Source of the DNA: Apostichopus japonicus
Lineage: Eukaryota > Echinodermata > Holothuroidea > Aspidochirotida > Stichopodidae
Direction of reading: 5' to 3'
DNA: 64,000 nt
Assembly (NCBI RefSeq): GCF_037975245.1
Contig: NC_092569.1
Location: 24,659,168 to 24,723,167, forward strand
Positions within the stretch are counted from its first letter, which is position 1. Every line of letters starts with the position of its first letter. Below are positions 26,906-42,199 of the stretch, in pieces. Position numbers and translations under genes: made by a program. The notes under the pieces are model-generated. The model was not told the DNA's origin. It ran no database searches and was given only the letters and a program-made list of their open reading frames with translations.

Positions 26906-29900
26906 AGGGTATTTTCTGGTTTGGATAATCTCACATCGTCCTCCAAAGAAACACACAAATAAATAAAAACAAGCACATACAAACAACGGAGATTAATACC
27001 TTAGTAGTTGGGACCTGCAAATGTCTGTCAGGGGCGCATTTATTTCCGAGAACACAACTTTGTCGTTAAAAACAAAAACTAACACAAACAAAACAAAACA
27101 AAAAACAAAACAAGGAAAAACATTGCCTGCTATAGTTTGAGGCACTTGGCACATAATTAAACCGACTTCATGAAACGGTATTTACTGTCAATCGGGAAAT
27201 GGATAATTCGATTTCCGTCAATCTTTGAAAATTCCAGAGGTCTTGATAGATCGTTGACGGTTATGGTTAGTTAGAGCTTCCGTTATGATTTATACTTTAC
27301 AAGTAACTTCCACGGTAACTTGTACTTGGTCCGTTTTTCCCAAAGTACTGATATTTACTACTGTGGATTATTGAACAGGGGAACAGAAGTACAAAGAAGT
27401 GCCAAACGATTACATTGTGAGGTGGAATGGGTGTGACGTCAGATATAGTTCGAAAACTAGTCCCCAAGTAGGGGTAGGTATGGGGTGCGAGGTAGATGGA
27501 CAATTAACTAAATTTGGGAGACGAAAGTGAGGGAAATGTTGGCGAAGGGGCTTTAGCTTTTGATAAGGGAGGTTAAATTAAGGAATAATAAAATATTCAA
27601 GTGAAAGGAAACTAATCATATTAATCACATTAACTAACCATATATCCAGTAAAATACTTGTATAAGTTTAGATATGAGTGATCATTACGTGGCTGTATAT
27701 CTAATATATTTTCCGAGCAACAGATCTACTGATAATCTTTATAAATAATCAATATCGTGTATAACTAAACTATACAGCCAAGCACAAATCAGACATTTAC
27801 TGGATCCGGACCGATGTATATACGGTCCTTTATGTTGTTTTGTACATTATATAAAGTGTGTAGGCCTAACGTCTGCTTTAAACGTCTGCTATAGTTTATC
27901 AGTTTTTTGTGTGTTTTTTGCCTTAGCAACCAACATATACCGCGCACTATAATTCTCTACGTATTTTGCATCTAAAACTCTATTATATAAACAGCCACGA
28001 ACACATCAACTTAACGTTAGACAGCACAGTGTTCTAATCGACATGCTGCATAAATACTTGATCACTGATGATCACTAAGCCGGACGACAACATGTGCAAA
28101 AGTTTTTCCCTGTCAGGAAATTGCTAGATAATTTGTGGCAAAAATCGTATACGACTTTAATAAGAGCGCCAAACTTTTGACCCCTTCTGCAGACGATCAC
28201 TTCCAATAGTTTGATTGTCTTTTTAGACTTTTTTGCGCAGCAGGGCACGACGCAATTAGATCAAGCGGCAGCTCTTCAAAAAAAAAGGTTGTCTGGTTTT
28301 GATGGGTCAAATATCAATCTTATCAGAATGACTGAAATGATGAGTCTATACGACAGATGTACTATAGGGCCCATGCATATAGGGGCTGGTGTACTAACGG
28401 TACATAGCAATTTAAACCAACACGTCATCAATATTTCGACACCAATTACTGTTTTAGCTTGCTAGCACTCTGTTTTCAACAGGTTCTTTTCCGATAGGTT
28501 CTAATTCTCATAATCTTATCCAGACGGTTGGGGGAGTGTTTAAATGAGACCGCGAATGAGACTTATTCATGAGGAACAATTCAGCACATGAGCCAATAGC
28601 AGTAAAATACTTTTTTGGAGTTTCAAAATGAGTAACCATAACCTGATCATACTAGCATATTTGAGTTTAATACCAGTGACCTTTAAAGATTCTGAGGTAA
28701 CATTTACCCACTATATAACCTCCATGTGCAGAAAAAACGGTAGATAACTCTCTTTTTGTTTTCTACGAATATACTGCCCGCCCTACGAACATTTATGTGA
28801 TAATGTAGGCAAATACTGTATGCAGGCTTGTAGGCCCTATAGTTAGTATCTACGTTGCCCCTACTATGTGCAGGCTTTTATAGTTTGTACATACGGTACC
28901 CCTATTCTAGCATATAGTTTCCTGTTGTTTGTATACTCATGCATGGGCCTCATGAATTTCTATACTTGTTCGTATCCGTATTCACGATTTTCGCTTTTTG
29001 ACACATTATATATATCCTCGTACTCCCATATACATACTACGGGTCTGTTCCTATGTATGAGTTCAAACATTTACCATATATCTGGACCATTTCCAGGAAA
29101 CACAAGAACGGATCAGACAATTGAATCATGGGGGGGGGGGGGGTTAATTATCCTTTTGGCAACCTGAGGACCAGACGTCTCCCTATGACATCCATATCGT
29201 TGTTATATCTCTCCTTACATGTGTCAAAAGAGAAATAATATCATCAGTGAGTGAAAGCAGTCGAGATGAAACAAACTCCCAAATGTAATTGGCTTTGGAA
29301 TTTATTACAACATTATACTAGATATTGTCTTCAGTTATTGATTGCTTTTTCTATTTTCTTATTTGCTACCAGCACACGATTTGACAAACGTCTGAACCCC
29401 TAGTGTACTCACTGAGATCGAGTTGGGAAATGGGGGGGGGGGTGGCAGGGACGTGTGTGGCAAGGTTAGTTTTCTTACTGAATTTGGAGTGTATACCTGT
29501 CACATTGAATCTTTACAGAGTTACTTTTAAACTCAGTAAACGTAAAGAACAGGATTGTAATGTCGCAGACTTGTAATAGGGCCGCGAGTATACTAGAATA
29601 CGTATAGTGTCGTGTGATCAATACAAACCCGCGATACAAGCGAGTACACAAGTATAACTATACTAGAACAAGAGTATACCGCGGAGACACGTCTGTAATC
29701 TTGTCACGGTAATACCCTCCAGCAGATCATTGCGGAGAGTTCAACTTAAGGTAGGCCTACCCGTTTTACTAAGTACACGAATTATGGTTGTGCTGTTTAC
29801 GAAATCTACAGAAACAATACGACCACATGGGCAACGTTATATGTTTACGGTTAAGGGGACGCTTTGTTACTCTTTAGCCGTGAAAGCAAGGAAGGGAGGG

Positions 29901-32900
29901 AAAGGGGGACGGTCGGTCTAATTTCCTTCCAGTTTCAAGCCAGCCTGCCCCCTCCCTCTCCTCCTATGAACTTCACAACAATGTTGTCAGTGAGAAAAAA
30001 ATAAAACTCACAAACTCGCCCTTTAAGCGCTTTCACTCCACCCCACTCCGGGAAATAATTATATTATTTAACTCACATGAAATCAGTCTACTCGGTAACT
30101 ATGTCATACGTTATTCATGCCGTGAATACAACCCCCCCCCCCCCGCCACCTCGCGCCCGACAACTGGGGGAGTCACTGCCTGGAGCACAGCGTAAATGAT
30201 ATGTGTGGTTGACTTGTTAGCACTGCTGAGTCTGTTCGGACCAAATCGTGTTGGACTTTCCCTTATGGACGTGGCATTATTCTACACCGCCCTCCTCCCT
30301 CACATTCTCTCGACTGTACAAATCCACCCCCCCCCCCCACTTACACTCTCTAACACATAGCGACGCATTGGGTATGTTTATACTTCTCTTCTTGCATGTA
30401 CGCATGTAGATGCAACATAATTAACAAACTTGGACATTTCAGTCTATAGTAATACAGTTATATCAATTCCCGAAAAGCATGTACGTTCCGCGTTCCATAA
30501 AAATATCCGTTCACAATTAGCACGCAAACTAAACTGAACTGAACTGCCTGTATCATATATTAATAGCCCTCGATCTTACTTCTGTTCTATTTCACTTCTT
30601 GTGTATATTTTTTACGCTTCGATGAAACTTGTGCTTAAGTAGCCAAATATAATAGTTGTTTGTATCATTTGGATTATAGCTGCATGTCTGTCTCAGAAAT
30701 TATAATAGACAAACCATTTGCCTGAACCCTTCCCTATTGTGAACTTCGACATGCGGTGCAACGCAATCGTATCGTCGTCAACATAAACAGGTTTGCAACA
30801 AGCACTTTAGTTATTATACGAATACAAAATAGTCATAATATTTAGCACCTCCTTGAAAAAAGCAATATACCTCAGTGTAGTTATCAGGTGTGTGTGCTTT
30901 ATGGTTATGCAGACAGTCGATATATGGGGTACGTCGCTCTGGTTCATGGTATAATACAAAATCATATAAAAGATAATATTATTTGAAACTTATACAAACG
31001 GTTGTGGAAATTTAATGTCTCTTCCTGTGCTCGGTGGTTTTGTTGATAGATATGCCATGGCGGAAAGGGACGGGTGGTGGGGTATGGGGTGGGGCAGGGG
31101 GTGGTGGATGGGGAGGTAGTTTCAAGGGTCGAAATTCCGTAACATTATAGCATAGGTCAGATCGACTGTACATGCTGATAGGTAAAACTGCCCAACATTT
31201 CATTTCACCACTATTACCATACACATGCAGCAAAGACGTTATATCTAGCCGTAGGTCTACTTTACATATACATATTTGAGCAGTGGTAATTATGGTCAAT
31301 AACTGGTGTGATTTAAATATACCACCTGATCACACTCGTTGTTCGGTTGATGTCAGAAGTAAACGGTACTCTTTAGCATGATTGTACCAGCTTACGATGT
31401 CAATCGCATGAGTACGGAGTATAACGAGGACTCGTTGAGAATTCCATATAGTGTGAGTACTATAACATACGTATACAATGTTCTGTATATAACCACGCGT
31501 CTAAGTACTTGGTCTTGTATAATATAGCTTCCATATACTTGATGTACAATATTTACCCGAGTACATATACAAACTCGTACAAGCGCCGGGTACGAGTACA
31601 TGCTGCTATATATGCTAGAATAGGAACATAAGAAGAGATCCACGGGAGGACCACTCTCATAGAGTAAGTATACGTACTGGTCACTTGAATGAACTCAATG
31701 GAATTGTAGTTTGGTTATCGTATGTATGCCATTTTATAGAAATATGAAATGCAGTAATGCTGAGGACTAGATTTGTTGAACCAGGTAAATATTGTATGAA
31801 TTATGGGTATGGGAAGAATCTGTAAATGTAATCATTCTGTACTGCTCTACGTGCAGATGTACAGCTTCAACACGGAACTACAGCTTCAATTCATTCACAC
31901 ACGCTCGTCAGCAGTATCGCAAATGTGGATCGATCGAGCGGGAGGGGGAGGGGTGTTTGGGGAACGGGAAAGGGTAAGGAATGACGTTATGAAAAGATAC
32001 TAACTTACAGGAATATTTGACTTCAAATACGGCAAAGTTAACTTGGGCGTCGAGCCGGTATTAAACGTGTGCCTGGGGTGCTTACGTATATGCACCGTTG
32101 CAAAGCTTTCGATTATTGTAAGAAAAGAACTAAATATTAGATAGGAACGATAGCAAAGTTCTGGTGAATGCTTGATAATTGTAATAGGATTAAACATATA
32201 GAGCCTACAGTATTTATTCACTGTTTATAATCATTTCAAATAAAGAGGCTTATACTGCACCCACTCGTTGAAACTGAAACAGACTAACCCTTATGTTTTT
32301 TTCTTATTCATCTTGAGTTTTTAAAGTCACTCAACTTAACAAAGAGAAAAGTTCGTTTTGTGCTTTACTACTAAATTTATTTAACTATAGAACTCCCCCC
32401 ACACCCACCATTCTACCCCCAGGCCCCAGCAGCAATCAGCAAAACTGACACTTGAACATTTAAATGTGAGTCGACCATGGTTTTATATTTCTAGTTTTTC
32501 TCTAGGCATAAGCTATAATATCATGAATAGTTTCAAATAACAGTCGTTTCTTTTCTTTATAACATGAAAACCGTTATTTATCCATTGCGATGGCGGAATT
32601 ATATAAACATTGTCGCATTTGTTAGAATTTGTTAGATTCTTGAGTACAGGTGAATAGAAACACTGAAAAAAATTGGTTGGGTGCGGGCGGGCGGGGGTGG
32701 GGTAGGGGTCAGAGTAGGGGTTGAGATGGGTGGGCCGATGTTTAACGATTTTCTAAGGGTATGATCATTATTCGTACCAGTCAGAGAGTATTATTACTTG
32801 CTTACGAGTACTCGCGGGTTCGGGTATAACTCTACAACATTATTGTGAGTCTGGTTATTCTGGTAAATTCTAAAATGTAAGTCAGTACTTGTTATGGATA

Positions 32901-33641
32901 TACTACAGCATATACAACTGGTGATTAACTGCATGTCGATTCCATTTAGATAAGCTTACGTGTCACCCACATAATCCACCCAAATAAATCCGATAGATTG
33001 GAACTTATATGCTTTAAGTATATACAAGTCTTTGGACCCCACCCCATTTTTTTCTCTGGAATCATGGTCTCGTCACCAAATGGCGTCCCAAACTTCACTG
33101 CTCAGAACCATAGAGAAACTTAAAATCGGGTCACACACGATCCAATTCGTGTGTAGGCATTCCTCTCTGAGATCAGTTAAATAGTTATCTCAATATAGAC
33201 TGAATTTACGATGGAACCAAAAATAGTTATATGAATGGTAGAGAAATATAAGGGTTCAAAGTTCAACAGTCTAGTGTATATAATAGTGAACATGGTTGAG
33301 TGTTTTCGTTGTTAGACTTTAACCCCTCATTTCAGTTAACCAAAAAAAAAAAGATAGAAAAGAAAAAAGAAAAATATGGAACCTATGATATTCATCTTAC
33401 TTTGCAAGCTGGTCTACTTAAAGGTTATCCATTGTTTGTTCCACCTTATTAACTTTTTTTTTTGTATCTGTTGTCTGTTAATGGACATCAATCATTATTG
33501 TACGAGTCGCTTAGGAACGGTCGATTACAGAATGCAAGTTGGTTATCACATTTCAGTTTGAATGCCAAAGATAGTAAGGCTATCTCTACCGAGCTTTATT
33601 GTATATATTTGGATATACATATCGTAAATAATCAATTCACC
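26906..33641. other. No gene seen
   Basis: 6.7 kb of intergenic DNA. Holds an A-rich/AAAC patch (27065-27120), G or C runs at 29130-29143, 30132-30144 and 30327-30338, and several TAGGCCTA sites. Frames up to about 99 codons show no domain. Nothing further recognised. Confidence 0.4.
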
Positions 33642-33925
33642 GGTGCTGTGGCCGAGTGGATGAAGGCGGTGGCATTTGATGCAACGAGGCTTAGCAATCG
33701 GGAGATTCCGGTTTCGATAACCGGCCGGGTCATAGTAAGGTGGGTTTTTCATGCACGAGCAATATACGGTTCTCCCATCTGAAATGACTTTCTAAATTGA
33801 AAACATTCCAAATTTGAGTCAAAAAATAGTGAATTGGAAGCCACCCGACGTGCAAGTTGTAATCCATAAGCCCTTGCGGGTTTCTCTCACACTTGTGGAC
33901 AAGTAAGCATCGTAAAAATAACTGC
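33642..33925 (+). mobile_element. tRNA-derived SINE (class II tRNA type), copy 2
   Basis: A box TGGCCGAGTGG (33649-33659) and B box GGTTTCGATAACC (33710-33722). The tRNA-like part has the AAGGC and long variable region of Leu/Ser tRNAs but is degenerate. The body GGTGGGTTTTTCATGCACGA parallels copy 1. Same family as 4553-4805, clearly diverged. Confidence 0.65.
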
Positions 33926-34758
33926 TGATTATTAGTATTAGTAGTATTAAGTGCAGGCATTGTTTCTTACAACAACGTACTGTTTCGGATTGCTGTTTTG
34001 CGCTAGCTTGGAGCCTTCAAGTAATTTGAATGCGGTTTAGACGTAACATGTGACGGATGTCTATAGCTAAATCAAGTTATTCCTGCTTGGTATGTATATA
34101 TCTGTTTCTAACAACTTACTTGAAAGCGCTAATTGAAATAACCTCAACCTTTAATTAGCATGTTCCAGTCTATCTGCTCCATGCACACACAAAAAAACTT
34201 GTTTAAGATGTCCCGGCGGCCAAATGTGAATTTTAAACGGTCAACTGTATATTTCGCTTACTCAAATATGCTAGGAAGACAGAAAAGTGGACACCATTAA
34301 TCGAACCACTTTTTATTGGGGGTGGGGGCGTCTTTTATAACTACCATTCAAACAACACTTTTCACTAAAACTTTGACGTTTAATCATCAAGTATATATGT
34401 TGACCACTCACTCTCAGATTATGGGAATGAATGAGAGTTATAAGTACTTGCATAAACTTCTGTAGCAATTTATTGCATGATAAAACGTTTGACCGCCGGG
34501 ACAAGACATGTGACCTTTACATGGGAATATTTCTGTATAATTTACAAGGCATATGCTATACAAAGATATCATGCACAACAGATGCGGTGATGTTCTTAGT
34601 ATATATGCAATATGGTGAATTCAAATTTCAATTAAGTAACTGTTCTCAGAGTTAAAATGCTTATATATGTCTTCAGACAAGACCGCCCTATCATCCCCCC
34701 CCCCTACCCCCTTCCTCTGCCCGGTTCGCTTAAAATGCTAGTTCTTGACAGGAACAGA
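33926..34758. other. No gene seen
   Basis: Short frames only; ends at a C-rich patch (34694-34712) just before the TTTA array. Confidence 0.45.
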
Positions 34759-35943
<1,185 letters not shown>

Positions 35944-37640
35944 TTTCCTCCATTTATTGATAACTTCAGTCAAATTAACAGACTTCATATTTTCATACTT
36001 TACATGCTTCAGATTAAATAAACGTCATAACAAAATAACAGTTGTTCTAATAAACAGCACAATTGATCGAACGAGATTAATGGAAAAGAGAATCACATGT
36101 CCTAAAGGCTTGTTTAAGCTGCAAAAAGTTAACCTTACTTTTACTACGATATCGATGTTGTGTGTACTTTTTTACACTTATTGTAAACTTAAATTTATAG
36201 AAGAAATCCTCTACAACAGGAGTACATTTATTCAATTTACATTGAAAGATGAAATGCTTCATATATAAAATAAGAAAATTGTATGGGTGAGCTACATCAA
36301 CACCGAAACCAAGAAGGATATCCTTCTTGGAGAAGAAGAATTGCTTATTTAGTAACATAGCCTCAACCCCTAAAATAAAGGTGGATGTCACACTACACTC
36401 CCAGAACAGATGTTCTATACTTTCAATATGCGTATCGCAAAAGGTACAGTTTGGAGAGTCGGATTTCCGATGGTATGAAGAAGTATATTGGTCCCAATTA
36501 TTCTATGTAGAACTCTAAACTGAAAATATTGGATTTTTGATTCGGAAACTGTTGCCCAAGGAATACTGTAGAATCTATTCCAATCTTCAGTCGTCAAGTT
36601 GTTGAACACATTAGCCCATTTACGGCTGGCGGTAGGTATCTGAGCGACTTTATCTAAATATCGGGAATAAACACACTGGGAAGTAGAGTTGGAATGTAAG
36701 ACCTTATCCAGCCAAATCTCATTACAATTGGGGAAATTACAATTCTGAACATAAACTCGACGCCACTCCAAAGGAATCGCATTAATTAAACCGGTATAGA
36801 TAGTGAAAGGAAACATTGGAAGGTTAAATTTAGTACGAAAGAAGTGAAAGGTTAAGGGTCTCCCGTTTTCGCCGTAAAGATCTCTCACATACTTTGACAT
36901 TAGCTTCATATAAAAACTTATAGAACACAATTTGGTTGTTGATACGAATGTAAGAATTATTCCACAAAAATTGATTACCGTAGTTATCAGTTGGATTATT
37001 AAAAGATATTTCACACCAAGCCTTAATTATCTGACTTACGAAATTATTTGGAATGCTTATATCTCCTTTGTTGCAGTTACACTGAAACAGAAACTGCTTG
37101 CTAGTTTGTAGAGCTCCAAATCAAAGAAAATTTTCCAGGGACCATGAATATCGTTACAGTAACGTTTGATCCATGTGCACTTAAGGCTATTGATGAAACT
37201 ATTAATATGAATGACCTTTAGCCCCCCATCTGCTAAACGATTTATCAAAACGATCTCTTTACTTTATCAGAACTACCTCCCCAAATGAAATCGAAAATAA
37301 TGCTCTCGAGCTCTTTAATAAATCCAATTGGAGGGTTTGGCAAAACTAAGAAAAGGAAAACCAGTTGAGAAAGAGCAAACGTTTTGACAATAATATTTCG
37401 ACCAATCGGGGTCAGGTCTCTACCAGACCATACCCGGAGGCACTTTTTCAATCTAGACAATTTAGGTTGGTAGTTCAAACGAAAGAGATCGTCTCTATTT
37501 TGAGTAAAAGAAACACCCAACATAGTAACAGGACCAGTTGTGACATTCAAAGCTAGATCATTAATACAAGTAGGGAGATTATTAATAAACGAACCCAAAG
37601 GCATTATATTACACTTAGAAATTGTTTTTGTTCCTCAAAT
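35944..37640 (-). mobile_element. L1/Tx1-type LINE, 5'-truncated and frameshifted
   Basis: Minus-strand frames at 37245-37604, 37057-37248, 36415-37014 and 36077-36391 read in order through the C-terminal half of a non-LTR reverse transcriptase ORF2: VWSGRDLTPIGRNIIVKTFA, FIWGGSSDKVKR, DGGLKVIHI, WNRFYSIPWATVSESKIQYF, QFRVLHRIIGTN, then TFCDTHIESIEHLFWEC (a C-x2-C...H...C motif). The catalytic YADD part is missing: the copy is 5'-truncated near 37640. At least three frame changes mean it is dead. Its 3' UTR (about 36076-35944) has a CAATAAATG and runs straight into a TAAA array (minus-strand sense). Confidence 0.85.
36077..37604 (-). pseudogene. Broken LINE ORF2 (reverse transcriptase C-terminal part)
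   Basis: Degenerate coding part of the LINE above. Breaks lie near 37250, 37020-37060 and 36400, where the homologous reading continues in another frame. A CCHC-like end motif typical of L1/Tx1 ORF2 is present. No intact endonuclease or catalytic domain remains in the window. Confidence 0.8.
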
Positions 37641-40600
37641 TAGTATACGTTACTTGATACTAGGTTAATAACATCAACCGAAAGGCCATTGACACTCGAC
37701 TCGAGAATTTAAAAATTTCTCCCGTTTCAACTTGATCAAATGAATTAACAATTTGATACACGGTCTATAGCATTCCGTAACATGTGTAACGTACATTGAT
37801 GTATGTTGTTTACGCTACATATATATGGAGGTCATATTCGTCAGCTCTTTGTTGGACTCGGGCTTTCATATCGGACCCGGATCGGACCCGAATACTATCG
37901 TTCATTTTCCAGGTTTTTTTTCTTAATAGCGATATGTCACTTTAAAGATCTCGAGATCTTTGGGGAGTAAAGTCTCAATCACCTTCACGGATGAGCAGTA
38001 CCGGAGGACATTCTCTGAGGTCATCATTCGATGTAAATTACAAACCGTCTATTGATTACGGATGTCATGTATAACGTGTTTAAAAGCATCTGGTTAAATA
38101 CATAAAAAGCATGCCATGAACAAATATGTTGGAACATAAGACCAGATTTACATGAAGGAAAAATGCCGGCTTCTCTAGGCTAAAATTGTCGGATGAGATG
38201 GATATTTGTGGCTTCTATCAGTGGTTTGCACTATATTCAAATGTTGAAGGGGGAGAGGGGAGGGGGGGGGGGGGGTTCTTACATTTCTTCGACCAATTTA
38301 TGTAGGGGTATGGACCTCAATGGAAGGGCTACAGGTTGATCTAGGGGGATTGATAAAGGAGGTGATGGCCCTAATGGTAGGTAAGGGGGGGGGGGCCGTG
38401 CCATCCAGTCTGGACGATAAAAAATACAATTGATTTAATGTTTGGCAACTTCCAAAGCCGATTAAATGAGAATTCTCACAGCATAGAGAAGTTGTGCAAT
38501 GGTTGTACCAATTAACTCCTACCAGTTCCCACAGGTTTTATAGTGGTTGTAGAAACCTTCAGGACCAATAATTCTGATTCTACACACCTAGTTAACAGTG
38601 ATCGATTGCGGGTATTTCCCAAACGCGTACGTATGGCAAGCCATTTTGATATTTATTCTCTAAGATATCTGTAATTATTTAAACAGATCTTCATTAAGGT
38701 ATGGATTAATTTCATTTTTTTTATTGTTATTAAAGATGTCTGCAATTCATGTTAAAGGACACTTAAACTTCAAAGCTATTTATCTTTAAGTAACATATGA
38801 TAACTTTAAGATAATCTCAGAAAATCTTTACAAAAGAATGGACGGGCGGGGCGGGGGAGGGGAGTCTCGTTAGGTTGTAAGTAAGATATTCCAAGTGGTT
38901 TGTTATACTGGGCTATTCGTTTTGGTTTCTTCATAGCAACCACGCAACAGTCGCTTCACTGGTCTTAGACCACATAACAAACAAAATGGTCATAAATATT
39001 TATACTTCTAATGACAGTTGATCGCTTTTTGTCATGAGAAATGACATAGGGTTTGACGAAGGAATAACATGATGAAATGAGAAGCGTCAGTAAAAAGCAT
39101 AAATTATTTTAGAAATCGAGATCAAGGGAGGTCCAACAAAACCAGGTGTCAACATTGTAACAATAAATGAGGGTTAAGGAATTTAAAGGCGGCTGGAACT
39201 AGGAAGTATGTTTTTTTTTTTTTTTTTTTTTTTGGGGGGGGGGGAGGTTCTAAGTCTGAGCTATTTCAATGTATAAGGTTTAGGCTGTGTTATTACGTAC
39301 GCCCCCGGTTCAGTCGTAATGTTAACTTTTATTAAAGGGCTATACTGCCTCGAGTGTATATACACTGTTAGAAAACATGTATTTTTTTTTACGGTGGAAT
39401 AGGGCCAGCCAGGACGCCTGCGCTAAGACGTAATTTAACTGTGTGTGCGTTTGTTTGGTTTTAACGATGCGACGTTTTAACGGGTTTACATTGAAGCCGC
39501 GAATTTACGTCGCTATTTTCGGTTAAATGAAACTCCTTTAATGCAAAGTTTCTTCTTTTATCAGGTTTTTTTCCCCCTATTGTTAAGACTTATTTTGCTT
39601 TAATCGGTTCCTCCACCATAGCCTTCACAGGTTAATGGATACATTTTGAGAAAAGTCTCTCATGAAAGAACCTGGGCACGAAAAGCCAATCAATGATCTG
39701 ACAGGTTAAATGGATAGTTGTCGATCTGCAGGGAAAGGAAAATGATAACGTAGTCTATTCTGGTCCAACCATCGATCATTTTAATAATGGTCCATCCGAA
39801 AGGGATAGATACAAGTCCAACCAGATAAGAAGACACTCCAACAAATTATAGTCGGTACCTGATAAAGTTCAGATGTGCTTGGGTTCCTTATTTTAAATGA
39901 GAGAATACCAGTAAAGGTTTGCCCAACTTCCGACAATATATAGATAGCTTGTTCTGGTGGTGAGATATATTATGCTAACAAATACATTTCTTTGTTATTC
40001 TGACAAAGGTATCGTGTATAAGGCAACAATCTGTGTTGTCGTTATAATCGAGACTGAACTTTAGATTATATATAATGTCTGTTTCCAGTATGCAATGTAT
40101 TCTGTTTAATTAATATTGTTAATTGATCATGAGATGTAATATCCGGAGTACATAAAGCAAACAATTAGGACAGTAATAATTGTACATGAAATGTAAAAAT
40201 TCCATTTGATTTTAAGAATGGAAAGTGTTTTTTTTTTCCCTCAAGTATCCGACATTATACATTATTGTAAAATGCATTTTCCTTTCTATGTAAAGAATTG
40301 GACTTCAATTTCTTGTATCTTAAAAACATCAAAGAAAGGAGGAGAAGGTATGAAACTTGGATTTGAACCAATAAATAGTTCTGTGTTCTCCCTAAATTAA
40401 AAAAAAAAGATATCCATAACCACATTCTATATTCCATATGAGTTTCTTATTTATCTTTTCTCTATATGAGATTCTTATATGTAAAAGTTGGCCCATAGCA
40501 ACAACTGATATATTAGCGAGGAGTAGGCCTAGGCTATGTTTTATGTTCTTTTGTTGTATGCTGGTTGCTGTTTTTTTCTTTAATCAATCAAACTTGTTTA

Positions 40601-40983
40601 CGTTGCAAAATATCAATTGTAATTTGCTGTGCAAACAAGATATTTGAAACTGATCATGCGCATTTCAAGTAACTCCATGCAGCGTTAGTAGTGGTTAACT
40701 GTTAACTTTCACCAAAAACAGCCCTTTAACTCAATCTTTTTAGTACACAATTTATTCATTTTCTCACGGCTCCTGTACCAAACAGAGGAAGTTCTTTCAA
40801 TGACACTTACAATAAATGCAGTTTACTGTCAAAATCTACTGATGTGCAAAAGGAGAGAACTTTGATGTCTGTCGGGATTGAATTAAACAATCAAACCAAC
40901 CCTATATCGAGCCATTATAGCTCCAAATTGTGGAAATGTCAAGTGCAAGGTGGGAGGTTTGTTAGAGAGGGGGGGGGGGGGGT
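37641..40983. other. No gene seen
   Basis: Intergenic. G runs at 38262-38275, 39233-39243 and 40969-40982, T run at 39209-39232. A TAGGCCTAGG lies near 40525. Confidence 0.4.
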
Positions 40984-40993
40984 GGAGGAGGTG

Positions 40994-41406
40994 CAGGGCC
41001 GGACTAAGCGTGTGGGGGGGGTGGGCACGCAATTATGTGGGGGCCCTACAGTCTGTACTTTTTCCCGCAATTTCATGCTTGCAAATTCAGAGAGTATTTC
41101 ATCGTGTTACAATGAATTTAAAATGTCACTTTCGATAGCGAGAATACTGAGTTTTACCAGTCTCTGTTGGCTCATCATCGTGGTTTTCATGTGATTTTTA
41201 ATCAACTTAAGTTTTGACTGCCTTGATTCGAGTAGCATTCAGCGAAACAGGATGGGAAACGCATGACTTCAACGTTACATGCTAAGAATTTTGTGGATCA
41301 CAATTACTACAGTTTTGTACATGATATATGAAACTCTAAATGTGGGGGCCCCAAAATATGGGGACCCGGAGCACGTGGCCCTGTTGTCCCGCCCTTGATC
41401 TGCTAC
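40994..41406. mobile_element. Possible hAT-like element
   Basis: Begins CAGGGCCGGACTAAG and has a partly matching inverted CAAGGGCGGGAC near 41397. The sequence GGAGGAGGTG flanks both sides (40984-40993 and 41407-41416), but in purine-rich DNA that could be chance, and the right terminus would not be complementary to the left. No coding content. Confidence 0.35.
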
Positions 41407-41416
41407 GGAGGAGGTG

Positions 41417-41943
41417 GGCTTGAAGGGGTGAGGGAAGGGCCGGGGAGGATGAAATGAGGACGACTCCACTACAACTTAGTAGTATCAGACAGTCTTGGTA
41501 TCTGACAATGCTTATAATATAGACCAAGAAAAGAGCAAATTAAAGCAAGAACAAAGTGATATATATTATTGAAGTTAAAGCAACATGTAGGAACCAGCAT
41601 ACATAGCTCTAAATATGTAACCTAACAGTTCACTTTTCTTTCCATTCCTGTATTCCTCCTTATTTTGATATCGTAATGACACAATCATATCTAAATCAAA
41701 TTAACTTAAAACTTAAAACAAAGGACTATATGTGTTAGCCTATATAACCAATATTGTATTACAATTTGTCACATATATTGTACTGACCTATATAGCACTA
41801 TGTGTACTTCTGGAAAGCCAGATGAATGTAGATAATGCTTCGTTTTCATAATAAACATAAAAAAGAAGACTGAATTAATCTTTGACTTCCATATCCACAG
41901 AATACCGAGTTTTGAATCCTAGAAGGTTGGAATATTTATCATA
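41417..41943. promoter_or_regulatory. Immediate upstream region of the TINAG-like gene
   Basis: AT-rich 530 bp ahead of the ATG at 41944. Contains AT-rich stretches but no convincing TATA-box/initiator pair; the transcription start cannot be placed. Included only because of its position. Confidence 0.3.
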
Positions 41944-42199
41944 ATGGGTAGGATACGTCATTACCTGGCCGCCATTTTGTTGGTGGGACTTACGTCATCC
42001 GTGGTAGGCCAGTGGTGTTCAAGGAGAGGATGCTGTCCTGGGCGAGATGACGATTGCAATTTGCCTTTCTATGATACTCTCTGTTACTGTGATGAGTTCT
42101 GTAAGCGAACAGATACGGATTGCTGTCCTGATTATTACAGCAATCTTTGCCATTTCCCATCAACAGCAATACCAAAACCAACTCCTACCGCTAGTGGAG
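41944..42199 (+). CDS. TINAGL1: Exon 1 of the TINAG-like gene: signal peptide and somatomedin-B domain
   Basis: ATG at 41944 opens a hydrophobic signal peptide (residues 1-23, ending VVGQ), followed at once by [15 protein letters not shown]. Ten cysteines (residues 25, 30, 31, 38, 47, 49, 53, 60, 61, 69) fit the somatomedin-B pattern with CYCDEFC and DCCPDY, as in TINAG proteins. The exon closes with a Pro/Thr linker, [10 protein letters not shown], and a consensus donor GAG|GTAAGT at 42199/42200, leaving phase 1. The frame stays open to 42492, but that extension is low-complexity and runs into an ATGCAT repeat, so I read it as intron. No clear TATA box is visible upstream. Confidence 0.88.
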
